From Methanoregula sp. (GTDB taxonomy: Archaea; Halobacteriota; Methanomicrobia; Methanomicrobiales; Methanospirillaceae), in contig JBAZQB010000006.1 of assembly GCA_041645435.1 (NCBI GenBank), positions 124,001-188,000 on the forward strand: a DNA stretch of 64,000 bases, given 5' to 3'. Numbering within the stretch: the first letter of the stretch is position 1; each line of letters opens with the position of its first letter. This document shows, in pieces, positions 18,469-27,060 of this stretch. The position numbers were made by a program, and so were the translations under genes. The notes beneath the pieces are model-generated. The model made no database searches, was not told where the DNA came from, and saw nothing but the letters and a program-made list of their open reading frames with translations.

Positions 18469-19075
18469 TTGATGATATCAACGCCCCTGTCTTTGCATCG
18501 AATACGAGGTGCCTTGTGTTTCCCTGGCCGGTTATGGTGAGATAATAGGTACCTTCTGCCAGGGCAAGTTCTCTTGACCCGGAAGTGATCGCCAGTGGTG
18601 CCGGGAAAATCTGCTCCCGGTTCTTTTCAAAGAGCTCCCGTGGTGTAACTATCTGGCTGGTTATGATCTCTTTTTCCGGGTACCATCCCTGCCAGGCATT
18701 CACCTTTTCACCAGAATGATCGTAGGTTACCAGCGATACCTGTTCCGGTTGCCGGACAACGAAGATCCAGCTGCTTGCGTTTCCCGTTGCATCCAGATTA
18801 TATCCCCGGATCAGCTGAATGTGTGTCGTTTCCGTAATATTTTCAGCTATATTGTCTTCCCGGTTGATCCCTGCATACGGGACGTTTGGAGCAATGTCTT
18901 CAAAATTCACTCTCGCGAACTCATCGGATTGGTTGAGAATGACAAAACCGGCATCGACTTTTGTGTGGGTGGCTTGTGGTGACGGATTGAAAAAAGAAAG
19001 CGGGTTTCCCCCCATCATGACAACGATGGCTACAACCAGCAGCAGGAAAAAAAAACCATATGCCCATTTTCTCAT
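18461..19075 (-). CDS. Membrane-anchored protein heading the pilin-like operon
   Basis: A 204-residue protein with one N-terminal helix (residues 5-22) and an exposed domain. The C-terminal ~50 residues (GTYYLTITGQGNTRHLVFDAKTGALI) resemble a PepSY-like fold, where DAKTGAL is a typical ending, but this is a weak match. It is the first gene of the six-gene operon; the next starts within its last codons. The 436-base region upstream is AT-rich and shared with the divergent VWA gene. Confidence 0.6.
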   Translation of the reverse strand: MRKWAYGFFFLLLVVAIVVMMGGNPLSFFNPSPQATHTKVDAGFVILNQSDEFARVNFEDIAPNVPYAGINREDNIAENITETTHIQLIRGYNLDATGNASSWIFVVRQPEQVSLVTYDHSGEKVNAWQGWYPEKEIITSQIVTPRELFEKNREQIFPAPLAITSGSRELALAEGTYYLTITGQGNTRHLVFDAKTGALISSND

Positions 19076-19510
19076 GAAGTTGCCCCATGGTTTATAGGAT
19101 GAAGGGCGAATATAAATCTTGGGTTAGCCGGATCGGGTAAATTTCTTCTTAATAATCGAATTGGAAAAAAGAACGGGATTTGAGGAAGAAAAACACACGG
19201 GATTATTAAAAAAAAATAGTTGCTTAATCCGTGAGAAGTCAACTGCACAGATTCAGTCGTTTATTGCATCCCGTTTATCGAATCCAACTGTGTGAAATGG
19301 GTCTGTATGCATCGCTCGGCAAGGGAATTTTCCGTTTGATCCAACCCGGTAATTATTCCTGGGCTTTTGATCCCTCGCAGAAAAGCTAAAAATTCAAAGT
19401 TTCCGGTTAAATACATCTTATTTTCAGATTCCGGGTATTTTTAAAGCGATTTTAAAATTAGAAAATTATATATATTGTTGCATGCTAAATACCCTCTCAA
19501 TGTGATTGGT
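19076..19510. promoter_or_regulatory. Divergent AT-rich promoter region between pilin-like operon and VWA gene
   Basis: This AT-rich gap separates two envelope transcription units. A strong TATA element AATTATATATATTG at about 19463-19476 lies 35-48 bases before the ATG at 19511 and fits a short leader for the VWA gene. For the minus-strand operon an AT-rich stretch at about 19105-19150 is the only candidate. No gene-like frame was found. Shared control of both units is plausible but not shown. Confidence 0.5.
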
Positions 19511-22500
19511 ATGGTAGTGGAACGAAGATTTTTAGTAATTTTCTGTCTTGTTCTGCTCATAGGTTCTGCAGCTGCACTTGACCTTTCTCCGTCAACCATC
19601 AGCAGCAGCAATCCGGGCTGGCTCATCGCAAATGATGGGAATGACCAATCGACGATCAGCGTTGATGCACTGGCGGCGGGCACCCCCGCAACTCCCGTCA
19701 TGGGTGCAACCGTCACCTTCTCTCTTGATTCTGGTTCTCAGGATTTGGGCACGATCTCTCCGGTAACCCCGGCATCTGTCCAAACCGGTGCTGATGGTAA
19801 AGCAACCGCAGTCTTCACGACAAGCAAAAAAAGCGGTAATGCCACCATAATTGCATCCATCTCTTATAACGATGGTAGTACAACTTCGGTTCAGGTCTCC
19901 ACGTTCCAGCGGATCGATCACGATACGCCCCAGGGGGCAACTTTTGAAAACCCTGCCGCGTTACCGGTAGGTTCAATAACCCGGGTAAATGTCACCCTTG
20001 TCGATCGCTGGGGCAATCGCATAGATAATAAAAATACTGCAGAAACCATCCGTCTCACTATGGCGGATGAAGGTGGCGCAGGATTACAGGAGGGTCTGAA
20101 TTATATTTCCCTGAAAACCTATTCAATGGATGCAGAGGGCAACGTATCTGCCGATCTCAGGATATCTACCACGGTGAAAAGTAATTATATCCAGATGGAT
20201 CCTATCGGAAATATCGTGGTTCCCCCGGCCGCGTATATTCTGGGTGTGGCGGAAAGTGAACCCCATTATATTGCGCAGACCCCAGCCAGTCCCGGTTCAA
20301 GCCTTCCTGCAGACGGGGACCCGGCACACGCCGTAGAAATTTATTACACCGTGACCGATAAATACCACAACCCGATAACCGGGGCATCCGTATATTGCGA
20401 TTCAACAGATGGTATGAGCGTGACTGCACCCACAAATACCTGGGGGCGGTTAAGAATCTCTTTTGGCCCGAAAGAAACGACCGGTATTTATTCCCTCAGG
20501 GCGATCCCTCTCGGGAATACAAGCGCTGTGTGCACGGGAATAAATGCCGGAACTGTCGGGAATTGCAGCCAGGATATTGAATATTACAATACCGATCCTG
20601 TAGACCTGACATTTACCGGAAATCCGCAGTCTATGGCGAGTCTTGATGTAGATCCCTCGACCCGGGCCGTTCTTAAGGCACGGGTGATTGATATCAAGGG
20701 GAACCCGGTAAGCGGTGAGGTTGTCCACTTTTCGCTTGCTGATGCCACCTATCCCGGGCCCTGGCCCTATGTTAATACTACCTTCCCCAGTCTCTCTGCC
20801 TTATCAGCGCCTGTGGATGATGCCAGCGGATATGCAACCGTAGAGTTCAGCCCGGGAGCATTCAAAACATATGATATTGCGGGATATAATGCCACAGCCA
20901 CCGGGCAGGTTGTTGTGACAGCAACGTGGACGAACCAGTCCGGTGTCGCATTTACCCGGGATATCACGCTGGTCTGGAAGAATTATCCCTACGTCGGCAC
21001 TTCATCATTAGGAGACTGTGGGAACTCCCAGGTGGGGGACAAGATTAACATCACCATACGACTTTTTGGCGATGGCGCGGCGCTCATGCCAAAACCCATC
21101 GACGCAGAACTGGTAATTGACAAGTCGTTGAGTATGAATGGGGCAATGGATGGTCAGACAAGATTGTACTGGGCAAAGCAGGCAGCTACTACCTTCGTCG
21201 GGAAAATGAACCCGGCATCAGATCAGGTAGGACTGGTCTCATACAGTACCAGTGCCAGTGTTGATTCTAACCTGTCAACGGTTTTTAGTGACGTTACTAA
21301 CGGCATCAATAATATACAGCCGGTTATGTACACCGGTACGCGCTCCGCGCTCAAAACCGCGATTGAGGATGTGGTTGCACACAGAAATCCGAACCCCAAG
21401 ACAATCCAGGCTATTATCCTGATGTCGGATGGAGAATACAATTACTACGGGGATCCTTTGGCACGGGGAACCGGATATGATGCAACTCATACAGATGGTG
21501 GTGGCCGTTACTATACCTGGACCTCGACATACATTACTCGTCACACCTATTTTTCCGGACTGGGTGGTTCTGTCAATGTCAATAATGCGAATGTATTCAC
21601 CAACCAGAACATGTCCCGTTACGCCCAGGAAAACACAATCCGAATCTACACGATTTCATTTGGTTCCGATATTTCCAGTACATCGGAAACCTGGAAAACA
21701 ATGGAAATTCTTTCGAATGCTACCGGAGGTCAACACTTCCATGCATCAACCGGATCGGAGCTGATCGATGTCTACACAACTATTGCCGGGCAGCTGCAGG
21801 AAACGGCAGGTGGCGAGACTCAGGTAGATCTGGATTTCGGGACCGTAAACATCAATGACAACCCGGACCTTGACATTACGGATTATATGGATTATGAGTA
21901 CCACGAGGGGTACTCGACATACATCAACAAATCCAACATCACCAAGTATGGTGTCTACAATCAGCTTTTCAGTGAAACCCGTAACGATGAAGCTGCCTGG
22001 AATAGCCGTACCATGGCCTTTGATGTCGGCACGATCAAGCTGAACGAAACATGGAGTGCAACCTTCCAACTGAACATGACCAAGGCAGGGAATATCAACC
22101 TGTTTGGCCTCGGCAGTTCAACCCTGTCGTTTACCGATGCGGCAACGGGTGAGACCCAGACGGGGTTCATTCCTGCCATGCAGTGCAGGGTCCGGGAGAG
22201 TATCGTGAATACCGGTTTTGGCAGCAAAACGCTCCGGGTAGATAATCTCTCATTCGTTGAAGGGGTAAATCCTGATCCGAATGCCTGGACGGTAAAGTGG
22301 AACACTACCTATGATGGCGATAAAACCGTTCAGGAAGCGATCCTGTACCGGGTGACGGGAGATCCGCAATGGAAGACCGTCCCCGGCGGACTGGTATTCA
22401 TCTCTTCCAAGGTGTTCGAAGTAACGAATCAAAATACCCTGTCCACATCGGATACAGCGTTATGGCCCCCGGGAAAATGCTTTGACATACAGATCGTGGC

Positions 22501-22591
22501 AGGTGCAGAGGATGCGAATGCAGCGATAACGAACCAGATCACAAAATGCAAAGCATTACCCGGCGGTACGATATTTATCAAACTCGAATAA
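19511..22591 (+). CDS. Large secreted protein with Ig-like repeats and a VWA domain
   Basis: A 1026-residue protein with a signal peptide (MVVERRFLVIFCLVLLIGSAAA). Residues ~15-520 form several Ig-like/invasin-type domains (GATVTFSLDSGS, ADGKATAVFTT and similar Big-1 blocks). A von Willebrand A domain follows at about 530-765, with an intact MIDAS start DKSLSMNG (DxSxS), LMSDGEYN and a SFGSDI strand. The C-terminal ~260 residues are beta-rich with no membrane anchor or sorting tail. An in-frame TTG at 19475 sits on the TATA box and is rejected. Probably a surface adhesin or an assembly factor of the neighbouring pilin-like operon; the latter is inference. Confidence 0.85.
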   Translation: MVVERRFLVIFCLVLLIGSAAALDLSPSTISSSNPGWLIANDGNDQSTISVDALAAGTPATPVMGATVTFSLDSGSQDLGTISPVTPASVQTGADGKATAVFTTSKKSGNATIIASISYNDGSTTSVQVSTFQRIDHDTPQGATFENPAALPVGSITRVNVTLVDRWGNRIDNKNTAETIRLTMADEGGAGLQEGLNYISLKTYSMDAEGNVSADLRISTTVKSNYIQMDPIGNIVVPPAAYILGVAESEPHYIAQTPASPGSSLPADGDPAHAVEIYYTVTDKYHNPITGASVYCDSTDGMSVTAPTNTWGRLRISFGPKETTGIYSLRAIPLGNTSAVCTGINAGTVGNCSQDIEYYNTDPVDLTFTGNPQSMASLDVDPSTRAVLKARVIDIKGNPVSGEVVHFSLADATYPGPWPYVNTTFPSLSALSAPVDDASGYATVEFSPGAFKTYDIAGYNATATGQVVVTATWTNQSGVAFTRDITLVWKNYPYVGTSSLGDCGNSQVGDKINITIRLFGDGAALMPKPIDAELVIDKSLSMNGAMDGQTRLYWAKQAATTFVGKMNPASDQVGLVSYSTSASVDSNLSTVFSDVTNGINNIQPVMYTGTRSALKTAIEDVVAHRNPNPKTIQAIILMSDGEYNYYGDPLARGTGYDATHTDGGGRYYTWTSTYITRHTYFSGLGGSVNVNNANVFTNQNMSRYAQENTIRIYTISFGSDISSTSETWKTMEILSNATGGQHFHASTGSELIDVYTTIAGQLQETAGGETQVDLDFGTVNINDNPDLDITDYMDYEYHEGYSTYINKSNITKYGVYNQLFSETRNDEAAWNSRTMAFDVGTIKLNETWSATFQLNMTKAGNINLFGLGSSTLSFTDAATGETQTGFIPAMQCRVRESIVNTGFGSKTLRVDNLSFVEGVNPDPNAWTVKWNTTYDGDKTVQEAILYRVTGDPQWKTVPGGLVFISSKVFEVTNQNTLSTSDTALWPPGKCFDIQIVAGAEDANAAITNQITKCKALPGGTIFIKLE

Positions 22592-22603
22592 TTTTTCTGT
22601 CTG

Positions 22604-23476
22604 TTACGGCACAATCTTCGATATCGGGATCTCCAGGATATCTTCAGCCCCGCAGGCCTTGAGCCGGGGGATCAGCTGGTTGACTATGTTCTTCTGCACA
22701 ACGGTCTGGATACTGTAATAGTCAATCCCGTGAAGCTGGCTCACCGTCGGCTTCTTCATCGCCGGCAGGGCTGCAACGATCCGTTCCATGGATGCGGAAG
22801 GGACGTTCATGGTCAGGAGCACCTTGTTTCTCGCTTCAATTACGCCGAAGAGCAGCGTCCTTATCTCCTCGATCTCCCGGCGCTTCACCGGGTCTGCCCA
22901 GCTTGCCCTGTTGGCACAGATCACCGTGTGGGACTCCATGATCTGCCCGATGATCTTCAGCCCGTTCTTGCGCAGTGTGGTGCCGGTCTCTGTCAGGTCG
23001 ACAACAACGTCCATGAGATCGGGCACTTTTGCCTCCGATGCACCGAATGAATGAAACATCTGGACGGGGATTTTCAGATCCTCAAAAAACTTCCTCGTGA
23101 GCTCGGGATATTCCGTGGTCACCCGGCTGTTCGGCCGGATCTGGGAGACATTCTCGATCGGCTCATCGCGGTGGACCGCGATCACGATCTTCACGTTGCC
23201 CTCCCCGGTCTTGCTGTACGAGAGGTTGGCCACCTCCACGACATCCGAGTTGGTCTCGTTCACCCAGTCGAGGCCGGATATCCCTATATCGAAGTACCCC
23301 TTCTCAACATACGTGGGGATCTCCTGCGGGCGCAGGATCTTGATCTTGCCGATACGCTCGTCAGCGATGCGGGGATTGTAATCGCGGTCCGTGCGCTTGA
23401 CCTCAAGGTCTGCCTCCTTGAAGAGCTGGAGTGTCTGCGCCTCGAGGCTGCCTTTCGGGAGTGCGATGGTAATCAT
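22604..23476 (-). CDS. hisG: ATP phosphoribosyltransferase, long form
   Basis: A 290-residue enzyme of the first step of histidine synthesis, joining ATP and PRPP to form phosphoribosyl-ATP. The N-terminus MITIALPKGSLEAQTLQLF is typical. DLTETGTTLRKNGLKII is the PRPP-binding region, and the C-terminal ~75 residues form the regulatory domain found in the long HisG type, which works as a histidine-inhibited hexamer without HisZ. The frame is open to 23542, but the ATG at 23476 gives the family start and lies about 28 bases after a TTTATTC box on the minus strand. It ends only 12 bases from the convergent VWA gene. Confidence 0.95.
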   Translation of the reverse strand: MITIALPKGSLEAQTLQLFKEADLEVKRTDRDYNPRIADERIGKIKILRPQEIPTYVEKGYFDIGISGLDWVNETNSDVVEVANLSYSKTGEGNVKIVIAVHRDEPIENVSQIRPNSRVTTEYPELTRKFFEDLKIPVQMFHSFGASEAKVPDLMDVVVDLTETGTTLRKNGLKIIGQIMESHTVICANRASWADPVKRREIEEIRTLLFGVIEARNKVLLTMNVPSASMERIVAALPAMKKPTVSQLHGIDYYSIQTVVQKNIVNQLIPRLKACGAEDILEIPISKIVP

Positions 23477-23538
23477 ACCGTATACTGTTCGCGGTAAAAA
23501 GAATAAAGATAAGGGGTTGGGCGGATGGTGCGCGGGGC

Positions 23539-24804
23539 TCAATCAAACGTGTGAACCACAAGCCCGCTTAAGAGTTTGGGCTCGAACCAGGTGGACTTGG
23601 GGGGCATGACCCCGCCGGCATCTGCAATGGATAAGACGGTCTCGACCCGGACCGGCTGCATGGCAAACGCGAGCCGGTATTCCCCGTTGTCAACCAGCCT
23701 TTCCAGGTCAGAGACCGGCCGGGCACCGCCGAGATACTGGAGCCGGGCATCCCCACGGGGATCCGTAATCCCGAGCATGCCCTCTAAAACCCACTTCTGG
23801 AGCACCGCCACATCGAGTGCGTCTAACGGTGCTGCATTCTTTTCCAGCAGGCGTGTGCACTCGTACCACTGGCCCCCGAGATACATATGCACCACATGAT
23901 AGCGCTCCGGTTTCTTGCACTTTGGTTTTATGTTGTACCCGCGCCCGTCCACCCGGCCGTAAGGTTCGACATCGAAGTATTTTTTCAGGGTGTCAAGGAA
24001 GGTGTCCTGTGTAAACGTACCAAGGTCCGTGAGCAGCCGGCTGTACCCGTGGATCTTCACCTTGTCGTGCGCAAACATGACCCCCATGAACCGGAAGGCT
24101 TCGGCATCCGAAGGGACCTTTGCAGCGATCCTGCGGTCAGCCACGTTCACGGCCGCTTTTGCCCGGTGATGCCCGTCGGCTATGTAGAGCGAGGGAAGAT
24201 GTGCGAAGTGCTGTTCGAACCGGCCGAGTATCTGCGGATCGGTGATCCGGAAGATCTGGTGAACACCCCCGTCATCGGTGCGCACCTCCGCATCGGGAAC
24301 CGCACCCGATGAAACCTGCGCACTGATGAGTGAATAGATCTCCCCGCTGTTCCGGAACAGAAGCACGACCGGCCCGTTGTGCGCTTTTACTGCCTCGATG
24401 TGCCGGGTCCGGTCCTCCTCCTTGTCGTACCGGGTCTGCTCGTGCCTTCGGATCAGGTTCTGCCGGTAATCGTCCACGTCAAGACAGCAGCAGAGGCCAA
24501 GGAACGTATCCCCGCCCTGTTTCACCCGGTAGGCATACATGCCGGGCTCAGGATCCTTTCGTAGTTTTCCCGATGCCTGGAGGGCAGCAAAGTTCTCGTG
24601 CGCCCGCTCGTATACCCGGTCATCGTGGGGATCAATACCCGGCAGTTCCGCATCCGGCCTGCTCACGCGCAGGAAACTCCCGGGTTTTTTCTCAATAATC
24701 TTACGGGCCTCATCCGCAGTCACGACATCATACGGGACGGCAGCGATAGCCTGCGCACATTCACGGGTGGGGCGCACCCCGGAAAAACGATAAATCCTTA
24801 CCAT
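23539..24804 (-). CDS. DUF1015-family protein
   Basis: A 421-residue soluble protein of the DUF1015 family, recognised by VPYDVVTADEARKII near the N-terminus, RRHEQTRYDKEEDRTRHIEA in the middle and YIADGHHRAKAA (His-rich) at about residue 205-220. The biochemical role of the family is not settled; members occur near serine and histidine biosynthesis genes in many archaea and bacteria. Here it is 62 bases upstream of hisG on the same strand. The C-terminal MPPKSTWFEPKLLSGL is also a family trait. Confidence 0.85.
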   Translation of the reverse strand: MVRIYRFSGVRPTRECAQAIAAVPYDVVTADEARKIIEKKPGSFLRVSRPDAELPGIDPHDDRVYERAHENFAALQASGKLRKDPEPGMYAYRVKQGGDTFLGLCCCLDVDDYRQNLIRRHEQTRYDKEEDRTRHIEAVKAHNGPVVLLFRNSGEIYSLISAQVSSGAVPDAEVRTDDGGVHQIFRITDPQILGRFEQHFAHLPSLYIADGHHRAKAAVNVADRRIAAKVPSDAEAFRFMGVMFAHDKVKIHGYSRLLTDLGTFTQDTFLDTLKKYFDVEPYGRVDGRGYNIKPKCKKPERYHVVHMYLGGQWYECTRLLEKNAAPLDALDVAVLQKWVLEGMLGITDPRGDARLQYLGGARPVSDLERLVDNGEYRLAFAMQPVRVETVLSIADAGGVMPPKSTWFEPKLLSGLVVHTFD

Positions 24805-24946
24805 ACCAACACCAGCACCGGACAGGGAGACACAGTTGCTCTCAGGGTTGGGCGTGATCCCTTATATTTCCGCACACCGCCTTTTGCCCGTTCAAGAGTA
24901 AATACTATGACCTGCGGGCACCCATGCAAGTACTGCAATATCCCCA

Positions 24947-25450
24947 ATGCGGGGGACTTTAAAGATGATCCGACCCCACGATCTTATGACCTACCCGCTT
25001 CCGCAAATCCGGCGGGCAGTGCCTTCCGATCTCGCGGCGATTGTCGCTATCGAGAAAGACTCTTTTATCGACCCGTGGGAAATACCTGTCTTCTTAGAAG
25101 CACTCACCTATTACCCGACAACCTATTTTGTCGCGGTCTGCGATGGGCAGGTGACGGGTTTTGTGGTGGGGGCTCTTGAGGACACCGGGGAGAATATCTA
25201 CGGCCATATCTGCAACCTTGGCGTGAGCCCGATATACCGGCACCGGGGGATCGGGAAGCTGCTTGTGCGCCGGGTTGAACACCAGTTCGCCCTCGAACTC
25301 GCAACCGCTGTTCAGCTTGAAGTGCGGATATCCAACACAGCCGCGCAGCGGTTCTACCAACGGCTCGGCTACCGGCACGTGTTTGGGATTGACCAGTACT
25401 ATGCAAACGGGGAAGATGCGTTTGTGATGATGAAGTGGTTCCGGTTTTAA
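24947..25450 (+). CDS. rimI: RimI-like GNAT N-acetyltransferase
   Basis: A 167-residue GNAT-fold acetyltransferase resembling archaeal RimI/Ard1 enzymes that acetylate protein N-termini. Acetyl-CoA binding is marked by VSPIYRHRGIGKLLV (R/Q-x-x-G-x-G/A) at about residues 92-106, and the C-terminal block NTAAQRFYQRLGYRHV is standard. The first ATG is given; ATGs at 24965 and 24986 are also possible and the last begins close to the domain. A TATA-like CTTATATTTC at 24861-24870 precedes the gene by 76 bases, leaving room for a short upstream frame starting at 24907. Confidence 0.82.
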   Translation: MRGTLKMIRPHDLMTYPLPQIRRAVPSDLAAIVAIEKDSFIDPWEIPVFLEALTYYPTTYFVAVCDGQVTGFVVGALEDTGENIYGHICNLGVSPIYRHRGIGKLLVRRVEHQFALELATAVQLEVRISNTAAQRFYQRLGYRHVFGIDQYYANGEDAFVMMKWFRF

Positions 25451-25756
25451 AAAAGAAGGAGACTCTGTTGAAACGCACATGAGCGGATCGGTTCATACCC
25501 GTTTCAACAGAGCTATAAAAAAAGAAAATTTCTGCATTGTAGAAAACCTTTTTTCCCGCAATATATTGCCCCCCTCTTGCGCCACCAGTCCCCCGTTGGG
25601 GGACGGGCGCAGTGCGATAGCCCGGGTAAGGTTACCGGTAATACGTTGTTATCGTAATGGGGGGGTGCCCCAGTGGCGGGGGAAAAAGCCCCCGAGAGCG
25701 TCAGAGTTTTCTCAATGAATTCTACAGAGCAAAAATTTCCGGTCTTTTCTTTGATA
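25451..25756. repeat. Intergenic region with two GC-rich hairpin elements
   Basis: Between the acetyltransferase and the end of hmgA lie two structured blocks. The first, about 25574-25612, holds CAGTCCCCCGTTGGGGGACGG between flanking GCGC arms. The second, 25659-25701, runs GGGGGGGTGCCCCAGTGGCGG then AAAAAGCCCCCGAGAGCG and resembles 151-211. No gene is seen. As hmgA ends at 25757 on the minus strand, one of these may double as its terminator. Confidence 0.5.
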
Positions 25757-27034
25757 TCAGCCGCGCCCCAGCTGCTGGTGGGCGCGGGCAAGATGCTGGG
25801 CGGCAAGCGCACCAAGGAGGGAGAGTTCCCCGGCGAGGACGGCTGCACCGATGATCTCGCCGAGCTTCTTTGCATTGGTTCCCGGGGGTGTACCGCTGCC
25901 GGCAACACCGAGGATCCTGAGGCATTCCTGTTGCGTCTCAACGCCGGTTCCCCCGCCAACGGTCCCTACGGGCAGGGAGGGGAGCGTAACGGCGACATAA
26001 ATCCCGGTATCCGTGAGATCCACGGTCGTGATGCAGGTGCTGCCATCGATAGCATGCGCAGCGTCCTGTCCGCAGGCGATGAACATCGCTGCGACAACGT
26101 TTGCCGCATGGGCATTGAATCCCATTGCACCGGCCCGGGCTGATCCCACGAGATTCTTCCGGTAGTTCACTTCATGGATGGTCTTTGCATCGGTCTTGAA
26201 GACCTGGCTGATCAGTTCGTGGGAAAGGGCTACCCCGGCGACTACGCTGCGCCCCCGTCCCATGATGCCGTTGATGGCGGCTGGTTTTTTATCCGTGCAC
26301 ATGTTCCCGGACAGGGCGATAAGCCGCACTCCTGTTCCCTGCGCGATCAGGTCGGCCACCTTCGCGCTTGCGATGGTGACCATGTTCATTCCCATTGCAT
26401 CCTTGGTGTCGAACTCCAGCCTCACAAAGACGCTCGTGCCCGCTACAAAGGTGACGATATCGTTCAGTTTCCCGTGCGAGGTGGTGCTCTCCGCAGCGGC
26501 TTTGAGTTCATCGCGGTGAACAACCACCCAGTCGCAGACCTGTGCCGCGTGGCCCACGCTGTCTGCGGCAAAGACCGGTGCCCGGGTCATGCCGTCATGC
26601 AGGACACGCACTTCGGCCCCGCCGGCTTTTGAGATTGCGCTGCACCCGCGGTTCACGGATGCAACGAGCGCACCTTCCGTAGTTGCGAGCGGGAGCCAGT
26701 AGTTGCCCTGCGCATAACCGCCATTGACGTTTATCGGCCCGGCAACTCCCACGGGTACCTGTACCGTGCCGATCATGTTCTCGCAGTTGCGCTTTACCAC
26801 GCGCTCGATATCTATCGAGAAGATGCCGAGATTTTCGAGTTTTGTACTGGTCTCCTGCTCGATATACTCCCGGCGCACCCGGATTGCATCCATGGGCGTG
26901 AGCTCAGTTTCCAGCTGGTAGAGTTTGAGTTCCCCGCTCTTTAACCTGCCAAGAATGATATTGTCCCTCTCATTGTTGCGACCGGAACCTGCACCGTTTC
27001 CGGTTCCTGATCGGTGCCCGCCATCATCAGCCAT
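25757..27034 (-). CDS. hmgA: HMG-CoA reductase, class I
   Basis: A 425-residue NADPH-dependent enzyme that makes mevalonate from HMG-CoA for archaeal isoprenoid lipids. The class I motifs are all visible: ENMIGTVQVPVGVAGP, the GMNMVTIAS block, DKKPAAINGIMGRGRSVVAG with catalytic Asp and Lys, and a C-terminal histidine in AAQHLARAHQQLG. The N-terminus MADDGGHRSGTGNGAGSGR is a Gly-rich tail before the fold. The frame is open to 27244, but the ATG at 27034 lies about 20 bases after a TATA box at 27050-27057 and gives a leaderless start. The HMG-CoA synthase operon is 11 kb away. Confidence 0.95.
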   Translation of the reverse strand: MADDGGHRSGTGNGAGSGRNNERDNIILGRLKSGELKLYQLETELTPMDAIRVRREYIEQETSTKLENLGIFSIDIERVVKRNCENMIGTVQVPVGVAGPINVNGGYAQGNYWLPLATTEGALVASVNRGCSAISKAGGAEVRVLHDGMTRAPVFAADSVGHAAQVCDWVVVHRDELKAAAESTTSHGKLNDIVTFVAGTSVFVRLEFDTKDAMGMNMVTIASAKVADLIAQGTGVRLIALSGNMCTDKKPAAINGIMGRGRSVVAGVALSHELISQVFKTDAKTIHEVNYRKNLVGSARAGAMGFNAHAANVVAAMFIACGQDAAHAIDGSTCITTVDLTDTGIYVAVTLPSLPVGTVGGGTGVETQQECLRILGVAGSGTPPGTNAKKLGEIIGAAVLAGELSLLGALAAQHLARAHQQLGRG

Positions 27035-27047
27035 GAATAATGGTAGC

Positions 27048-27060
27048 ACGTATAAATTTA
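27048..27060 (-). promoter_or_regulatory. TATA box for hmgA
   Basis: On the minus strand the AT-rich TAAATTTATACG ends about 16-20 bases before the hmgA ATG at 27034, close to the box A distance for a leaderless or nearly leaderless transcript. The same bases form the first codon of trm5 on the plus strand, so the promoter of one gene overlaps the start of the other. Confidence 0.5.
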
